Shown: piece after piece, positions 6,845 to 13,926 of the stretch | Position numbering within the stretch: the first letter of the stretch is position 1 | How the letters are laid out: every line of letters begins with the position of its first letter | Virus record (IMG/VR): IMGVR_UViG_3300030106_006344 | Coordinates: 1-29,708 of that record | DNA from: a virus | DNA length: 29,708 nt | Direction: 5' to 3' (one strand) | Translations under genes and position numbers: made by a program | The notes under the pieces: generated by a model | What the model saw: the letters and a program-made list of their open reading frames with translations, nothing else | What the model was told of the DNA's origin: nothing | Database searches by the model: none

Positions 6845-7491
6845 CGTACGATGAATTAAAAACAAAGATCAGAGATTACACAGAGGTGTCAAGTACAGTA
6901 TTAACTGATATTATTGTAAATGGAATTATAGAGGATGCTGAATTTAGAATTTTAAGAGATGTAGATTCTGACAACAATAGAAGATATGCAACAGCTTTAC
7001 TAGCTACCAATAATAGATTTATTCAAACTCCAGATAATACATTGGTAATTAGATCAGCTCAGATTGTAGATTCTGATGGAACTGCAGCTGCTGACAATAG
7101 AGATTTTTTACAATGGAGAGATACTAGTTTTATGTCTGAGTTCAATCCTAAAGGCAGTACAGGGGTCCCAAAATACTATAGCTGGTGGGACAAAAATCAT
7201 ATTGTGGTTGCCCCTACCCCTAATGCTACCTTTACAATTCAGTTAAATTATATCTTGAAAGATCCCGGATTATCTAGTACAAATCCTACTACATACATAA
7301 GTTTGAATTTTCCCAACGGACTATTGTATGCATGCCTAGTAGAAGCTTATGGCTTCCTAAAAGGCCCACAAGACCTCTTGCAATTATATGAACAAAAGTA
7401 TAAACAAGTGGTTGAAGGATTTGCAATTGAGCAAATGGGAAGAAGAAGACGAGATGAATATCAATCAGGTGTTCCTCGAGTCGGAAAATAA
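6841..7491 (+). CDS. Phage adaptor protein (SU10-adaptor type)
   Basis: The 216-residue product begins MTYDELKTKIRDYTEV and continues with IIVNGIIEDAEFRILRDVD, the helical opening of SU10-like adaptor proteins. A DFLQWRDTSFMSEFNP segment, 'PKYYSWWDKNHIVVAPTP' and a C-terminal helical end (LLQLYEQKYKQVVEGFAIEQ) follow, all typical of the same family. In phage SU10 this class forms a ring in the portal-nozzle stack. It overlaps its upstream neighbour by an ATGA. With the gp4-like gene at 5751 this gives two candidate ring proteins, as in other short-tailed phages with extended connectors. Confidence 0.8.
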   Translation: MTYDELKTKIRDYTEVSSTVLTDIIVNGIIEDAEFRILRDVDSDNNRRYATALLATNNRFIQTPDNTLVIRSAQIVDSDGTAAADNRDFLQWRDTSFMSEFNPKGSTGVPKYYSWWDKNHIVVAPTPNATFTIQLNYILKDPGLSSTNPTTYISLNFPNGLLYACLVEAYGFLKGPQDLLQLYEQKYKQVVEGFAIEQMGRRRRDEYQSGVPRVGK

Positions 7492-7508
7492 GTTAAGGAG
7501 AAAAAACT

Positions 7509-7949
7509 ATGGCAATAACACAAGCAATTTGTAATTCATTTAAGAAACAGCTTTTAGAAGCTGACATGAATTTCAAACAAACTGGTGGTGACAAGTTTAA
7601 GATAGCTCTTTACTCTTCAACAGCAACTCTAAACTCTGCAACAACTGCTTTTACAGCTTCAAGTGAAGTTGGAAACAGTGGTCAATACACTTCAGGTGGT
7701 GGATTACTTGTTAACAATGGAACTTCTATTACTGCAGGTGTAGCAAGAGTTGACTTCGCAGACAGGTCTTTTACTGGAGTGACGTTAACAGCTAGAGGTG
7801 CTTTAATCTACAATACATCTTCTGATACAACTAACGCATCAGTTTGTGTTCTAGACTTTGGAGCAGATAAAACAGCTACATCAGGAACGTTCACTATTCA
7901 GTTTCCAGCGCCAACTTCAACAGCAGCGATATTAAGAATATCGGGCTAA
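7509..7949 (+). CDS. Conserved phage structural protein (146 aa)
   Basis: The opening MAITQAICNSFKKQLLEADM and the later KFKIALYSSTATL, ARVDFADRSFTG, TARGALIYN and VLDFGADKTATSGTF segments form a pattern widely seen in tailed-phage genomes near tail or fibre genes. The sequence is an all-beta fold after an N-terminal helix. I know the family as a conserved phage protein without a firm function; a tail-surface or spike-associated role is likely. An AAGGAG site precedes the ATG. The stop is followed immediately by a hairpin covering the next ribosome binding site. Confidence 0.75.
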   Translation: MAITQAICNSFKKQLLEADMNFKQTGGDKFKIALYSSTATLNSATTAFTASSEVGNSGQYTSGGGLLVNNGTSITAGVARVDFADRSFTGVTLTARGALIYNTSSDTTNASVCVLDFGADKTATSGTFTIQFPAPTSTAAILRISG

Positions 7950-7966
7950 TAGGAGGTAAACTCCTA
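7950..7966 (+). promoter_or_regulatory. Hairpin hiding the ribosome binding site
   Basis: TAGGAG (7950-7955), loop GTAAA, CTCCTA (7961-7966) form a 6-bp stem. The 5' arm contains the AGGAG site and the last pair uses the A of the start codon at 7966. The upstream stop codon ends at 7949, so a ribosome finishing the previous gene would open the stem. This suggests translational coupling. Confidence 0.5.
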
Positions 7967-9840
7967 TGGCGAGTAAAATCTATACAGTTACCGTTGCTAC
8001 CGGTAGTTCATACGGTGGTGGTACAGGTAATGTATATTATTTAGACGGCGTTCGAAATGCGACTGGACCAGGTACAGTAGATTGGGTTACAGGTGCAACA
8101 CTTCGTTTTGAACAAAGTGATGCATCAAATGATTTTCATCCGTTAATTTTTTCTACAACTACAAGTCGAGATCAAATAATTTCGGCTAACGTAACTTATT
8201 ATCTTGATGGATCTAGCGATCAAGCAAATTACATAAACACAACTACATTTAATAACGCGACTACGCGGTATGTTGAAATAACTCCGCAGAGTCAAACAGA
8301 TTTTTATTATCTATGTTATGTGCATGGCATAGGTATGGGTGGAGTCATGAACATGACTCAAGATACTTGGAGTGCATTAGCATGGAACCATGGTCAATGG
8401 GGCGATCAAGATAATTCAACTTTACAACTTTCTGGTTTTTCTTTACCGATGGAACTTGGAGATGAATCCTCAACTCCTAGTTCTGGTTGGAGTTCTGCTG
8501 AGTGGGGTGATAACTCTTGGGGCAGCACAAACAATTTCTTACAACCAACTGGTTTTTCTTTAACTTCTAACCTTGGAACTTTAGATGCAGTCTTTCCTAG
8601 TTCTGGATGGGGCGGTGAATCTTGGAGTGAAGGAAGTTGGGGATCAGTTGGAACTGGAGATCAGATTGTAACTGGATTTGGTTTAGGAGTTGCACTTGGA
8701 AACGTAGGACAAACATCAAGTACAGGTTGGGGAAGATCAACTTGGGGCTCTCAAGTATGGAATGGTTTTGCAGATGTAATTCTTTCTGGTCAAGCAATGA
8801 CCGCAACTGTCGGTGATGAATTAATTAATACTGATATTAACTCTGGTTGGGGTGGTTCTCCATGGGGACATACTGGTTGGGGTGCTTATGGAACTTGTAT
8901 TTTAACTGGAAATGCTATTTCAACAACGCTTGCTAGCGTAACAATAGATAACGAAATTAATACTGGTTGGGGATCTGACGGTTGGGGCGTTGAAGGATGG
9001 GGAGAATCTATTCAAGTAGTTTCTGTTTCAGGTCAAACTATGACAGCCGCAGAAGGTTCTAGCGGAATAGAATTTGATGGAGATTCAAATGTAACAGCTG
9101 TTGGTAGATCAATGACAGTAAGTGCTCCTGCAACAGTAGAAGCTTTTGCTGCGTTTGTAGCAGAACCAACTGGTTTCCCTATGGGAATGAGTTTAACATT
9201 TGATGTTGCTAACGTTCCTACAACAGGATTTCCATTATCAGCTACTTTAGGAACGGCTATAGGAGATAATATTACATTTGCAGAAGTAAATGCATTCTCT
9301 GCTGGATATTGGGGATACAAATCTGCATGGGGTAATTTCGCATGGGGTAATGGACAAACAAATACTCTTGTAATGAGTATGTTAGAAAACTTCTCTGGTG
9401 CAGACCCTGCTCCAGATGCTGAAGCTACAGGTCAAGCTATGGCAATTGCTTTAGCTGCTGGCGATACTTTTGATATCAGAGGTGATGCAAATATAGCTCC
9501 ATTAGCTGCTATGGGTTGGAGTGATGCAACTTGGGGCGAATCTAGATGGGGTAATGGTTTATATAGACCAGATACTGATGATATTTTCCCATTGACAGCA
9601 TCTTTAGGAACAGCTACTTTAGATGCTAATACTATTGTTGATCTAACAGGGGTCACTTTACAAACTGTTCAATTAGGATCAGTTACAGTTACTGGAGAAG
9701 GTAACGTAATTCCTACTGGAAATAGCTTGACAATAGCTCAAGGTACAGGTACAAATGTACTGATTTGGAATGCAGTCGATACAGGTTCAGCGCCAACGAC
9801 ACCTCCAGGATGGCAGGAAGTTCCTACAAATGCTGCTTAA
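7966..9840 (+). CDS. Large tail/spike protein: cupredoxin-like head plus Trp repeats
   Basis: Residues 1-130 look like a cupredoxin domain: YTVTVATGS start, HPLIFST with H58, and YYLCYVHGIGMGGVM with C117, H120 and M124, the spacing of type-1 copper ligands (C-x2-H-x3-M). Residues 135-528 hold eight clusters of three Trp spaced W-x4-W-x4-W (one has x5), such as W135/140/145, W175/180/185 and W518/523/528, separated by about 30-60 residues rich in 'TGFSL...LG' beta strands. The rest is a similar beta region ending PPGWQEVPTNAA. No enzymatic motif is seen. It sits just before fibre and adhesin genes, so a tail-attached host-contact protein is the best guess. Copper binding is inferred, not shown. 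Confidence 0.7.
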   Translation: MASKIYTVTVATGSSYGGGTGNVYYLDGVRNATGPGTVDWVTGATLRFEQSDASNDFHPLIFSTTTSRDQIISANVTYYLDGSSDQANYINTTTFNNATTRYVEITPQSQTDFYYLCYVHGIGMGGVMNMTQDTWSALAWNHGQWGDQDNSTLQLSGFSLPMELGDESSTPSSGWSSAEWGDNSWGSTNNFLQPTGFSLTSNLGTLDAVFPSSGWGGESWSEGSWGSVGTGDQIVTGFGLGVALGNVGQTSSTGWGRSTWGSQVWNGFADVILSGQAMTATVGDELINTDINSGWGGSPWGHTGWGAYGTCILTGNAISTTLASVTIDNEINTGWGSDGWGVEGWGESIQVVSVSGQTMTAAEGSSGIEFDGDSNVTAVGRSMTVSAPATVEAFAAFVAEPTGFPMGMSLTFDVANVPTTGFPLSATLGTAIGDNITFAEVNAFSAGYWGYKSAWGNFAWGNGQTNTLVMSMLENFSGADPAPDAEATGQAMAIALAAGDTFDIRGDANIAPLAAMGWSDATWGESRWGNGLYRPDTDDIFPLTASLGTATLDANTIVDLTGVTLQTVQLGSVTVTGEGNVIPTGNSLTIAQGTGTNVLIWNAVDTGSAPTTPPGWQEVPTNAA

Positions 9841-9843
9841 AAT

Positions 9844-9858
9844 TAGTGTTTGACACTA
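9844..9858. repeat. Inverted repeat over the -35 box
   Basis: TAGTGT-TTG-ACACTA is a perfect 6-bp inverted repeat with a 3-base centre. The promoter -35 element TTGACA (9850-9855) lies inside it. As DNA it could be an operator; as RNA it is a weak stem. Confidence 0.5.
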
Positions 9859-9878
9859 TTTAAAATAATTTATAATAT
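9850..9878 (+). promoter_or_regulatory. Strong sigma70-type promoter before fibre gene
   Basis: A consensus TTGACA (9850-9855) is followed after 17 bases by TAATAT (9873-9878), or after 15 bases by a consensus TATAAT (9871-9876). It lies in the 59-base gap before the fibre-like gene, whose GGAG ribosome binding site is about 9 bases before the ATG. The fibre gene and those after it could thus be transcribed independently of the head genes. Confidence 0.6.
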
Positions 9879-9899
9879 ACTAAGAATTGGAGATAAAAA

Positions 9900-10970
9900 A
9901 TGGCGAACTCTACATCGGCAAACCTAAAACTTACAGTCCAAGCAACTGGGGAAAACTCGGGAACTTGGGGACAGATAACTAATACAAACTTATTAATTCT
10001 AGAACAAGCAATTGGTGGATTTCAATCAGTTGCAATTACTTCTGGAGCAACTTTAACTTTTTCTAACGGTGCTTTATCAAATGGTAAAAACGCTGTATTA
10101 AAATTAGTTGGAACAATCGGAGGAGCAGTTAACGTAACTATCCCTGATTCAATCGAAAAAACTTTTATAGTTGATAACGCAACTACTGGTGCTTACACAG
10201 TAACTTTCAAAACTACTTCAGGATCTGGAGTAACTTGGGCAGCTGCTGACAAAGGCACTAAAATGGTTTATTCAGATGGAACAAATGTTGTTGATACAGC
10301 ATTTACAGATTTATCATCTGACTTCTCACCACAACTTTCAGCAGACCTAGATGCAAATGGTAAGAACATTACTATTGACACTAACACAGGTATTATTGAT
10401 GAAAATGGAAATGAACAAATTAAATTTTCAACAACTGGATCTGCAGTTAACGAGTTTACAGTAGCTAACGCAGCTACAGGTAATGCTCCAGCAGTTTCTG
10501 TAACTGGTGGCGATACTAACATTGACTTAAACCTTACACCAAAAGGAACGGGTAGAGCGACTTTCAATGGTCAAGGTAAAATTCAAAGTATTGCAGAAAA
10601 AGTTACGACTGAAGCAACAGCTGCTACAGGAACAATCAACTACGATGTTCTTACTCAAGCAGTTTGGAATTTTACATCCAACGCAGCAGCTAACTGGACA
10701 TTAAATATTAGAGGTGATGGATCAAACTCATTAGACTCAATCATGGACACTGGAGAATCAATTACTATAGCGCATTTAGTTACGCAAGGATCAACTCCTT
10801 ACTACAATAGTGCAGTCACTATTGATGGTTCTTCTGTTACTCCTGAATACCAAGGTGGATCAGCTCCATCTTCTGGTAATGCTAGTTCTATAGATGTTTA
10901 TTCATACACAGTTATTAAAACTGGTTCAGCGACGTTTACAGTTTTAGCGTCTCAAACACAGTTTGCGTAA
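9900..10970 (+). CDS. Tail fibre-like protein (356 aa)
   Basis: The N-terminus (NLKLTVQATGENSGTWGQIT, then NTNLLILEQAIGG) is a conserved phage fibre or virion-attachment opening. The middle (about 60-230) is Thr/Ala/Gly/Asn-rich beta sequence with repeated GNGI-like and TPKGTGRATFNGQGKI segments typical of beta-helical fibres. The C-terminus (WNFTSNAAANWTLNIRGDG, YSYTVIKTGSATFTVLASQT) forms a separate beta domain often found at the end of marine phage fibres. It has its own promoter and is followed by the Gly-rich protein. Host receptor binding or fibre stem formation is the probable role. Confidence 0.75.
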   Translation: MANSTSANLKLTVQATGENSGTWGQITNTNLLILEQAIGGFQSVAITSGATLTFSNGALSNGKNAVLKLVGTIGGAVNVTIPDSIEKTFIVDNATTGAYTVTFKTTSGSGVTWAAADKGTKMVYSDGTNVVDTAFTDLSSDFSPQLSADLDANGKNITIDTNTGIIDENGNEQIKFSTTGSAVNEFTVANAATGNAPAVSVTGGDTNIDLNLTPKGTGRATFNGQGKIQSIAEKVTTEATAATGTINYDVLTQAVWNFTSNAAANWTLNIRGDGSNSLDSIMDTGESITIAHLVTQGSTPYYNSAVTIDGSSVTPEYQGGSAPSSGNASSIDVYSYTVIKTGSATFTVLASQTQFA

Positions 10971-10991
10971 TAAATTAGGAGGAGAAAGAGA

Positions 10992-11921
10992 ATGCCAATA
11001 ATTGCAAGTATCGGAGCAGGATCCGCAAGAGGACTAGGTTTTACATCTGGTTCAGCGGAAGCTGATTTTGATTATTTAGTTTTAGCCGGCGGCGGTGGCG
11101 GAGGAGTTTCGCCCGGAGGCGGCGGCGGAGCGGGAGGCCACAGAACTTCTTTTCCAGGAGGAACTAAAACAACTATTAAATCCGGACAAACAATTACAGT
11201 TGGAGGTGGCGGTAATGGCGGCTACGTTCCAGCGGGATACATTCCAGGAACTCGAGGCGGACTTTCTTCATCAGGAGATATTGAGTCTACAGGAGGAGGA
11301 GCAGCAGTTTCAGACCGAGCAGGCACAGATCCTTCAGGTCCTCCAAATGGAGACGTTTACGGAGACGGCGGATCTGGTGGGGGAACACCTCACAGAGGTG
11401 GTGCCGCAGGTACAGGAAATAAAGGAGGATATACTCCTTCAGAAGGAAATCCAGGAGGAACATCAGGAGATTCAAACTTCCAAGGTTCTGGTGGTGGAGG
11501 AGCTTCAACAGCGGGCACTCCAAACACAACAGGGACTGGCGGAAGCGGTTCTCCAGGAGGAAATGGAGTTTCTAATTCAATCAACGGATCAGCAGTAACT
11601 AGAGCCGGCGGTGGCGGCGGTGGAAATTATAATCCAGGCGGTGCCGGATCAGGCGGCCCAGGTGGCGGCGGAAATGGTGGAAACACTCAAGGAAATAACG
11701 GAACAGCTGGATCAGACGGCCTTGGCGGCGGCGGAGGCGGAGCTGGTTATAACAACGGCGCACAATCTGGTTTTGATGGTGGAAATGGTAAAGTTATTTT
11801 AAGAATTGCAGCTTCTGCTGCACCAGGAGGAATGGCTGTTTCACCAGGAGACAACACTATTGCAGATGATGGATCTGACAAAGTATTAACATTTAACGTA
11901 ACGGGGACTTTAAGTTTATAA
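10992..11921 (+). CDS. Glycine-rich adhesin-like tail protein
   Basis: After a short N-terminus the protein has DYLVLAGGGGGG at about residue 30, then about 220 residues dominated by Gly runs (GGGGG, GGNGG, GPGGGGNGGN), closing with GGNGKVILRIAA and a small C-terminal beta end (VLTFNVTGTLSL). This layout is that of Gly-rich phage adhesins whose polyglycine-II helices form a sandwich, as in T-even gp38, where loops between glycine runs contact the receptor. Glycine codons make the gene much richer in G and C than its neighbours: the row 11641-11700 is 36 of 60 G+C. An AGGAGG site precedes the ATG. It overlaps the next gene by one base. Confidence 0.75.
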   Translation: MPIIASIGAGSARGLGFTSGSAEADFDYLVLAGGGGGGVSPGGGGGAGGHRTSFPGGTKTTIKSGQTITVGGGGNGGYVPAGYIPGTRGGLSSSGDIESTGGGAAVSDRAGTDPSGPPNGDVYGDGGSGGGTPHRGGAAGTGNKGGYTPSEGNPGGTSGDSNFQGSGGGGASTAGTPNTTGTGGSGSPGGNGVSNSINGSAVTRAGGGGGGNYNPGGAGSGGPGGGGNGGNTQGNNGTAGSDGLGGGGGGAGYNNGAQSGFDGGNGKVILRIAASAAPGGMAVSPGDNTIADDGSDKVLTFNVTGTLSL

Positions 11922-12334
11922 TGGCTTATTTTTGTAAATTAACTGAAGAAGGAATAGTAGAGAATGTTATCGTAGTAAGTGATAGCGACGCTCAAAACGA
12001 AGCTCAAGGAGTTCAATTTCTTACAAGACTATATGGTGGTCATCCATATTGGAAAAAATGTGATAGAAATACAAGAGATGGTGTTCATTACGAGCCAAAT
12101 TCAAACACACCTTCTGCAGATCAAAGTCAAGCTTTAAGATGGAACTATCCAGGGATTGATTGGAAATACGACGCTGAATTAGATGCGTTTATTCCACCAA
12201 AACCATATCCTAGTTGGACTTTTAATTCAGCAACTAGAGGCTGGGATTCTCCTCAACCTCATCCTACTTATGACCCAGAAAACCCTGTAGTTTATCAGTG
12301 GAACGAATCCACTCAAACTTGGGACGCAATATAA
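11921..12334 (+). CDS. Small tail-associated phage protein (137 aa)
   Basis: The start MAYFCKLTEEGIVENVIVVS, the central GVQFLTRLYGG and YPGIDWKYDAELDAFIPPKP, and the closing VYQWNESTQTWDAI make a pattern often found in marine phage genomes next to tail fibre genes. No enzymatic motif is visible. The Trp/Pro-rich second half (YPSWTFNSATRGWDSPQPHP) looks like paired beta hairpins. A fibre-associated or fibre-assembly role is inferred from location. It shares one base with the Gly-rich gene, so the two are probably translated together. Confidence 0.75.
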   Translation: MAYFCKLTEEGIVENVIVVSDSDAQNEAQGVQFLTRLYGGHPYWKKCDRNTRDGVHYEPNSNTPSADQSQALRWNYPGIDWKYDAELDAFIPPKPYPSWTFNSATRGWDSPQPHPTYDPENPVVYQWNESTQTWDAI

Positions 12335-12364
12335 TCTAGACTTTTATTTTAATTTAAGTTATAG

Positions 12365-12381
12365 CTACCTTATAAAGGTAG
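12365..12381 (+). promoter_or_regulatory. Hairpin over the ribosome binding site of first oxygenase
   Basis: CTACCTT (12365-12371), loop ATA, AAGGTAG (12375-12381) is a perfect 7-bp stem. The 3' arm contains the only plausible ribosome binding site (AAGG) for the ATG at 12385. The upstream stop is 30 bases before the stem, so a terminating ribosome would open it less directly than at 7950. It may limit translation of the oxygenase cluster. Confidence 0.45.
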
Positions 12382-12384
12382 AAT

Positions 12385-13002
12385 ATGTTTAACTTAAAAA
12401 ATATTTACTGGGCCTATTGGGGTGCCAGTGGTTTGACTAAAAAAATTTGTAATGAAATAATAAAACAAGGATTATTTCAACGAAGGGAAATGGGTATAAC
12501 AGGTGGCAATACCTATCCTAAAAATAAAAAAGAATTAAAAAAACAACAAAAAATTAGAAACTCTGAGATTAGTTGGATAAATCAATTTTGGGTATATAAA
12601 GAAATAAGACCTTTTATAGAAGCATCAAATAAAGCTGCTGGTTGGAATTATCAATATGATTCTTTTGAAAAATGTCAGTTTACTATCTATGATTCTTCTA
12701 AAGGTAAACAACACTATGATTGGCATACCGATAATAAACCAGGTGAAGAAAGTAAAACGTGTAGAAAAATATCTACAAGTATTCTTTTAAATGATCCTTC
12801 AGAATATGAAGGCGGAGAATTATTGTTTAGATCTTATGTTCCCCCTTATGATAACGTTCCTAAAATAATACATACCAAAGAGATTATGCGACAAGGAACT
12901 GTTATAACCTTTCCATCTTTTGTTATGCATAAGGTAAGCCCTGTCACAAAAGGAATAAGATACAGTTTAGTTATTTGGCACAGAGGAGATAATTTTAAAT
13001 GA
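12385..13002 (+). CDS. 2OG-Fe(II) oxygenase, PKHD/prolyl-hydroxylase-like
   Basis: The C-terminal half is a double-stranded beta helix of the 2-oxoglutarate/Fe(II) type: YDWHTDN gives H114-x-D116, then STSILLNDPSEYEGGELLF, GTVITFPSFVMHKVSPVTKG with distal H182, and IRYSLVIW with R192 as the 2OG anchor. Every expected ligand is present, so it is likely active. Members hydroxylate prolyl, lysyl or other side chains, or small molecules, using O2 and 2OG; the substrate here is unknown. This is the first of seven consecutive relatives, and the next gene starts 4 bases inside it. Confidence 0.88.
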   Translation: MFNLKNIYWAYWGASGLTKKICNEIIKQGLFQRREMGITGGNTYPKNKKELKKQQKIRNSEISWINQFWVYKEIRPFIEASNKAAGWNYQYDSFEKCQFTIYDSSKGKQHYDWHTDNKPGEESKTCRKISTSILLNDPSEYEGGELLFRSYVPPYDNVPKIIHTKEIMRQGTVITFPSFVMHKVSPVTKGIRYSLVIWHRGDNFK

Positions 13003-13688
13003 AAAAGAATTACACTATTTTAAGAAAAATAATATCACCAGAAAAAGCAGAGTTTTTAAAAAATTATTATTTAAATAAAAGAAAAGTTAGTAGACTTTAT
13101 TTTGACACTGCTTTTATATCTCAGTTTAATAAAGAATACGGAATATGGAATGATCCTCAATGTATGGGTGCTTGGTCCAACTATGGAGATATAGCAGGAG
13201 ATACATTGTTAGAAGAATTACAGCCAATCGTTGAAAAATTTTTTAAGAAAAAACTATATCCAACTTATTCTTATGTAAGAGTTTATGAAAAAGGTCATTT
13301 ATTAGCAAGACACAAAGATAGAGAAAGCTGTGAGCTATCAACTACTTTAAATTTAGGAGGCACTGAGTGGCCTATTTACATAGATGAAAATCCTAAATCT
13401 GGTTTTTGGATTACAAAAGATTCTAAAGTAAAAGGAAATATAAGTATTAAAAAAGAAAACGATTATTATTCAGAGTTTAACAAAGGTAAAAAAGTTATTT
13501 TAAAACCTGGAGATATGTTGGTTTATCAGGGTGATAAGAACGAACATTGGCGAGAGCCTCTATCTCACGGAATGTGTGTTCAAATATTTTTACACTATGT
13601 TGATCAAACAGGTAAATTTCAAAAAAATATCTATGATAACAGACCTATGTTAGGAGTAGATAGTTCATTACAAAGAAAGGAGGATTAA
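12999..13688 (+). CDS. 2OG-Fe(II) oxygenase-family protein
   Basis: The iron site pattern is ARHKDRESCE (H105-x-D107) and, after VILKPGDMLVYQGDKNEHW, distal H183. The strand GMCVQIFLHYV that usually carries the 2OG-binding Arg/Lys has neither in the expected place; R185 in HWREP is the likely substitute, as in some phage relatives. The centre contains the family's CELSTTLNLGGTEWPIYIDE strand. At 229 aa it is the longest of the seven, with extra sequence between strands at about 135-165. It overlaps its upstream neighbour by an ATGA. Substrate unknown. Confidence 0.8.
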   Translation: MKKNYTILRKIISPEKAEFLKNYYLNKRKVSRLYFDTAFISQFNKEYGIWNDPQCMGAWSNYGDIAGDTLLEELQPIVEKFFKKKLYPTYSYVRVYEKGHLLARHKDRESCELSTTLNLGGTEWPIYIDENPKSGFWITKDSKVKGNISIKKENDYYSEFNKGKKVILKPGDMLVYQGDKNEHWREPLSHGMCVQIFLHYVDQTGKFQKNIYDNRPMLGVDSSLQRKED

Positions 13689-13689
13689 T

Positions 13690-13926
13690 ATGAATAATAT
13701 CGGTGCACCAGTTGCAGAAAAAGGACCAAACGATCTAGAAGCTACTATAGAAAAACAAAGATGTAAAATAGAAGAACTAGAATCCGTTATAAAATCAGAG
13801 GTTATGTATAATAAATATTTTAAACAAACCGTTAAAAGTGCAGAAATTCAGTTAGAGTTGTTAGCTAAACTAAACAAAGATTTAATTGAAGAGAACGCTA
13901 GACTAAAACTTTTGGTACAAAAATGA
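13690..13926 (+). CDS. Small coiled-coil protein inside oxygenase cluster
   Basis: The 78-residue product is almost entirely a charged coiled coil (LEATIEKQRCKIEELESVIK, then QLELLAKLNKDLIEENARLK). It has one of the best ribosome binding sites of the cluster (AAGGAGG, 8-9 bases before the ATG), while most oxygenases around it rely on overlap with the previous gene. It overlaps the next start by 4 bases. It could tether oxygenases to each other or to a virion protein, but that is speculation; no family is recognised. Confidence 0.7.
   Translation: MNNIGAPVAEKGPNDLEATIEKQRCKIEELESVIKSEVMYNKYFKQTVKSAEIQLELLAKLNKDLIEENARLKLLVQK

Noticed and set aside
11095-11598. Long open frame (167 codons) overlapping the Gly-rich adhesin in another + frame
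   Set aside because: It reads Glu/Gln/Leu-rich sequence produced by shifting GGA/GGC-rich codons, has no ribosome binding site of its own, and the Gly-rich frame has the right context (AGGAGG, overlap with the next gene).
11611-11802. Second open frame inside the Gly-rich gene
   Set aside because: Same cause as the previous one: repetitive Gly codons leave the shifted frame free of stops.
12338-12366. Possible promoter (TAGACT-N17-TATAGC) before the first oxygenase
   Set aside because: Only a weak match in very AT-rich DNA; listed hairpin signal there is more convincing.
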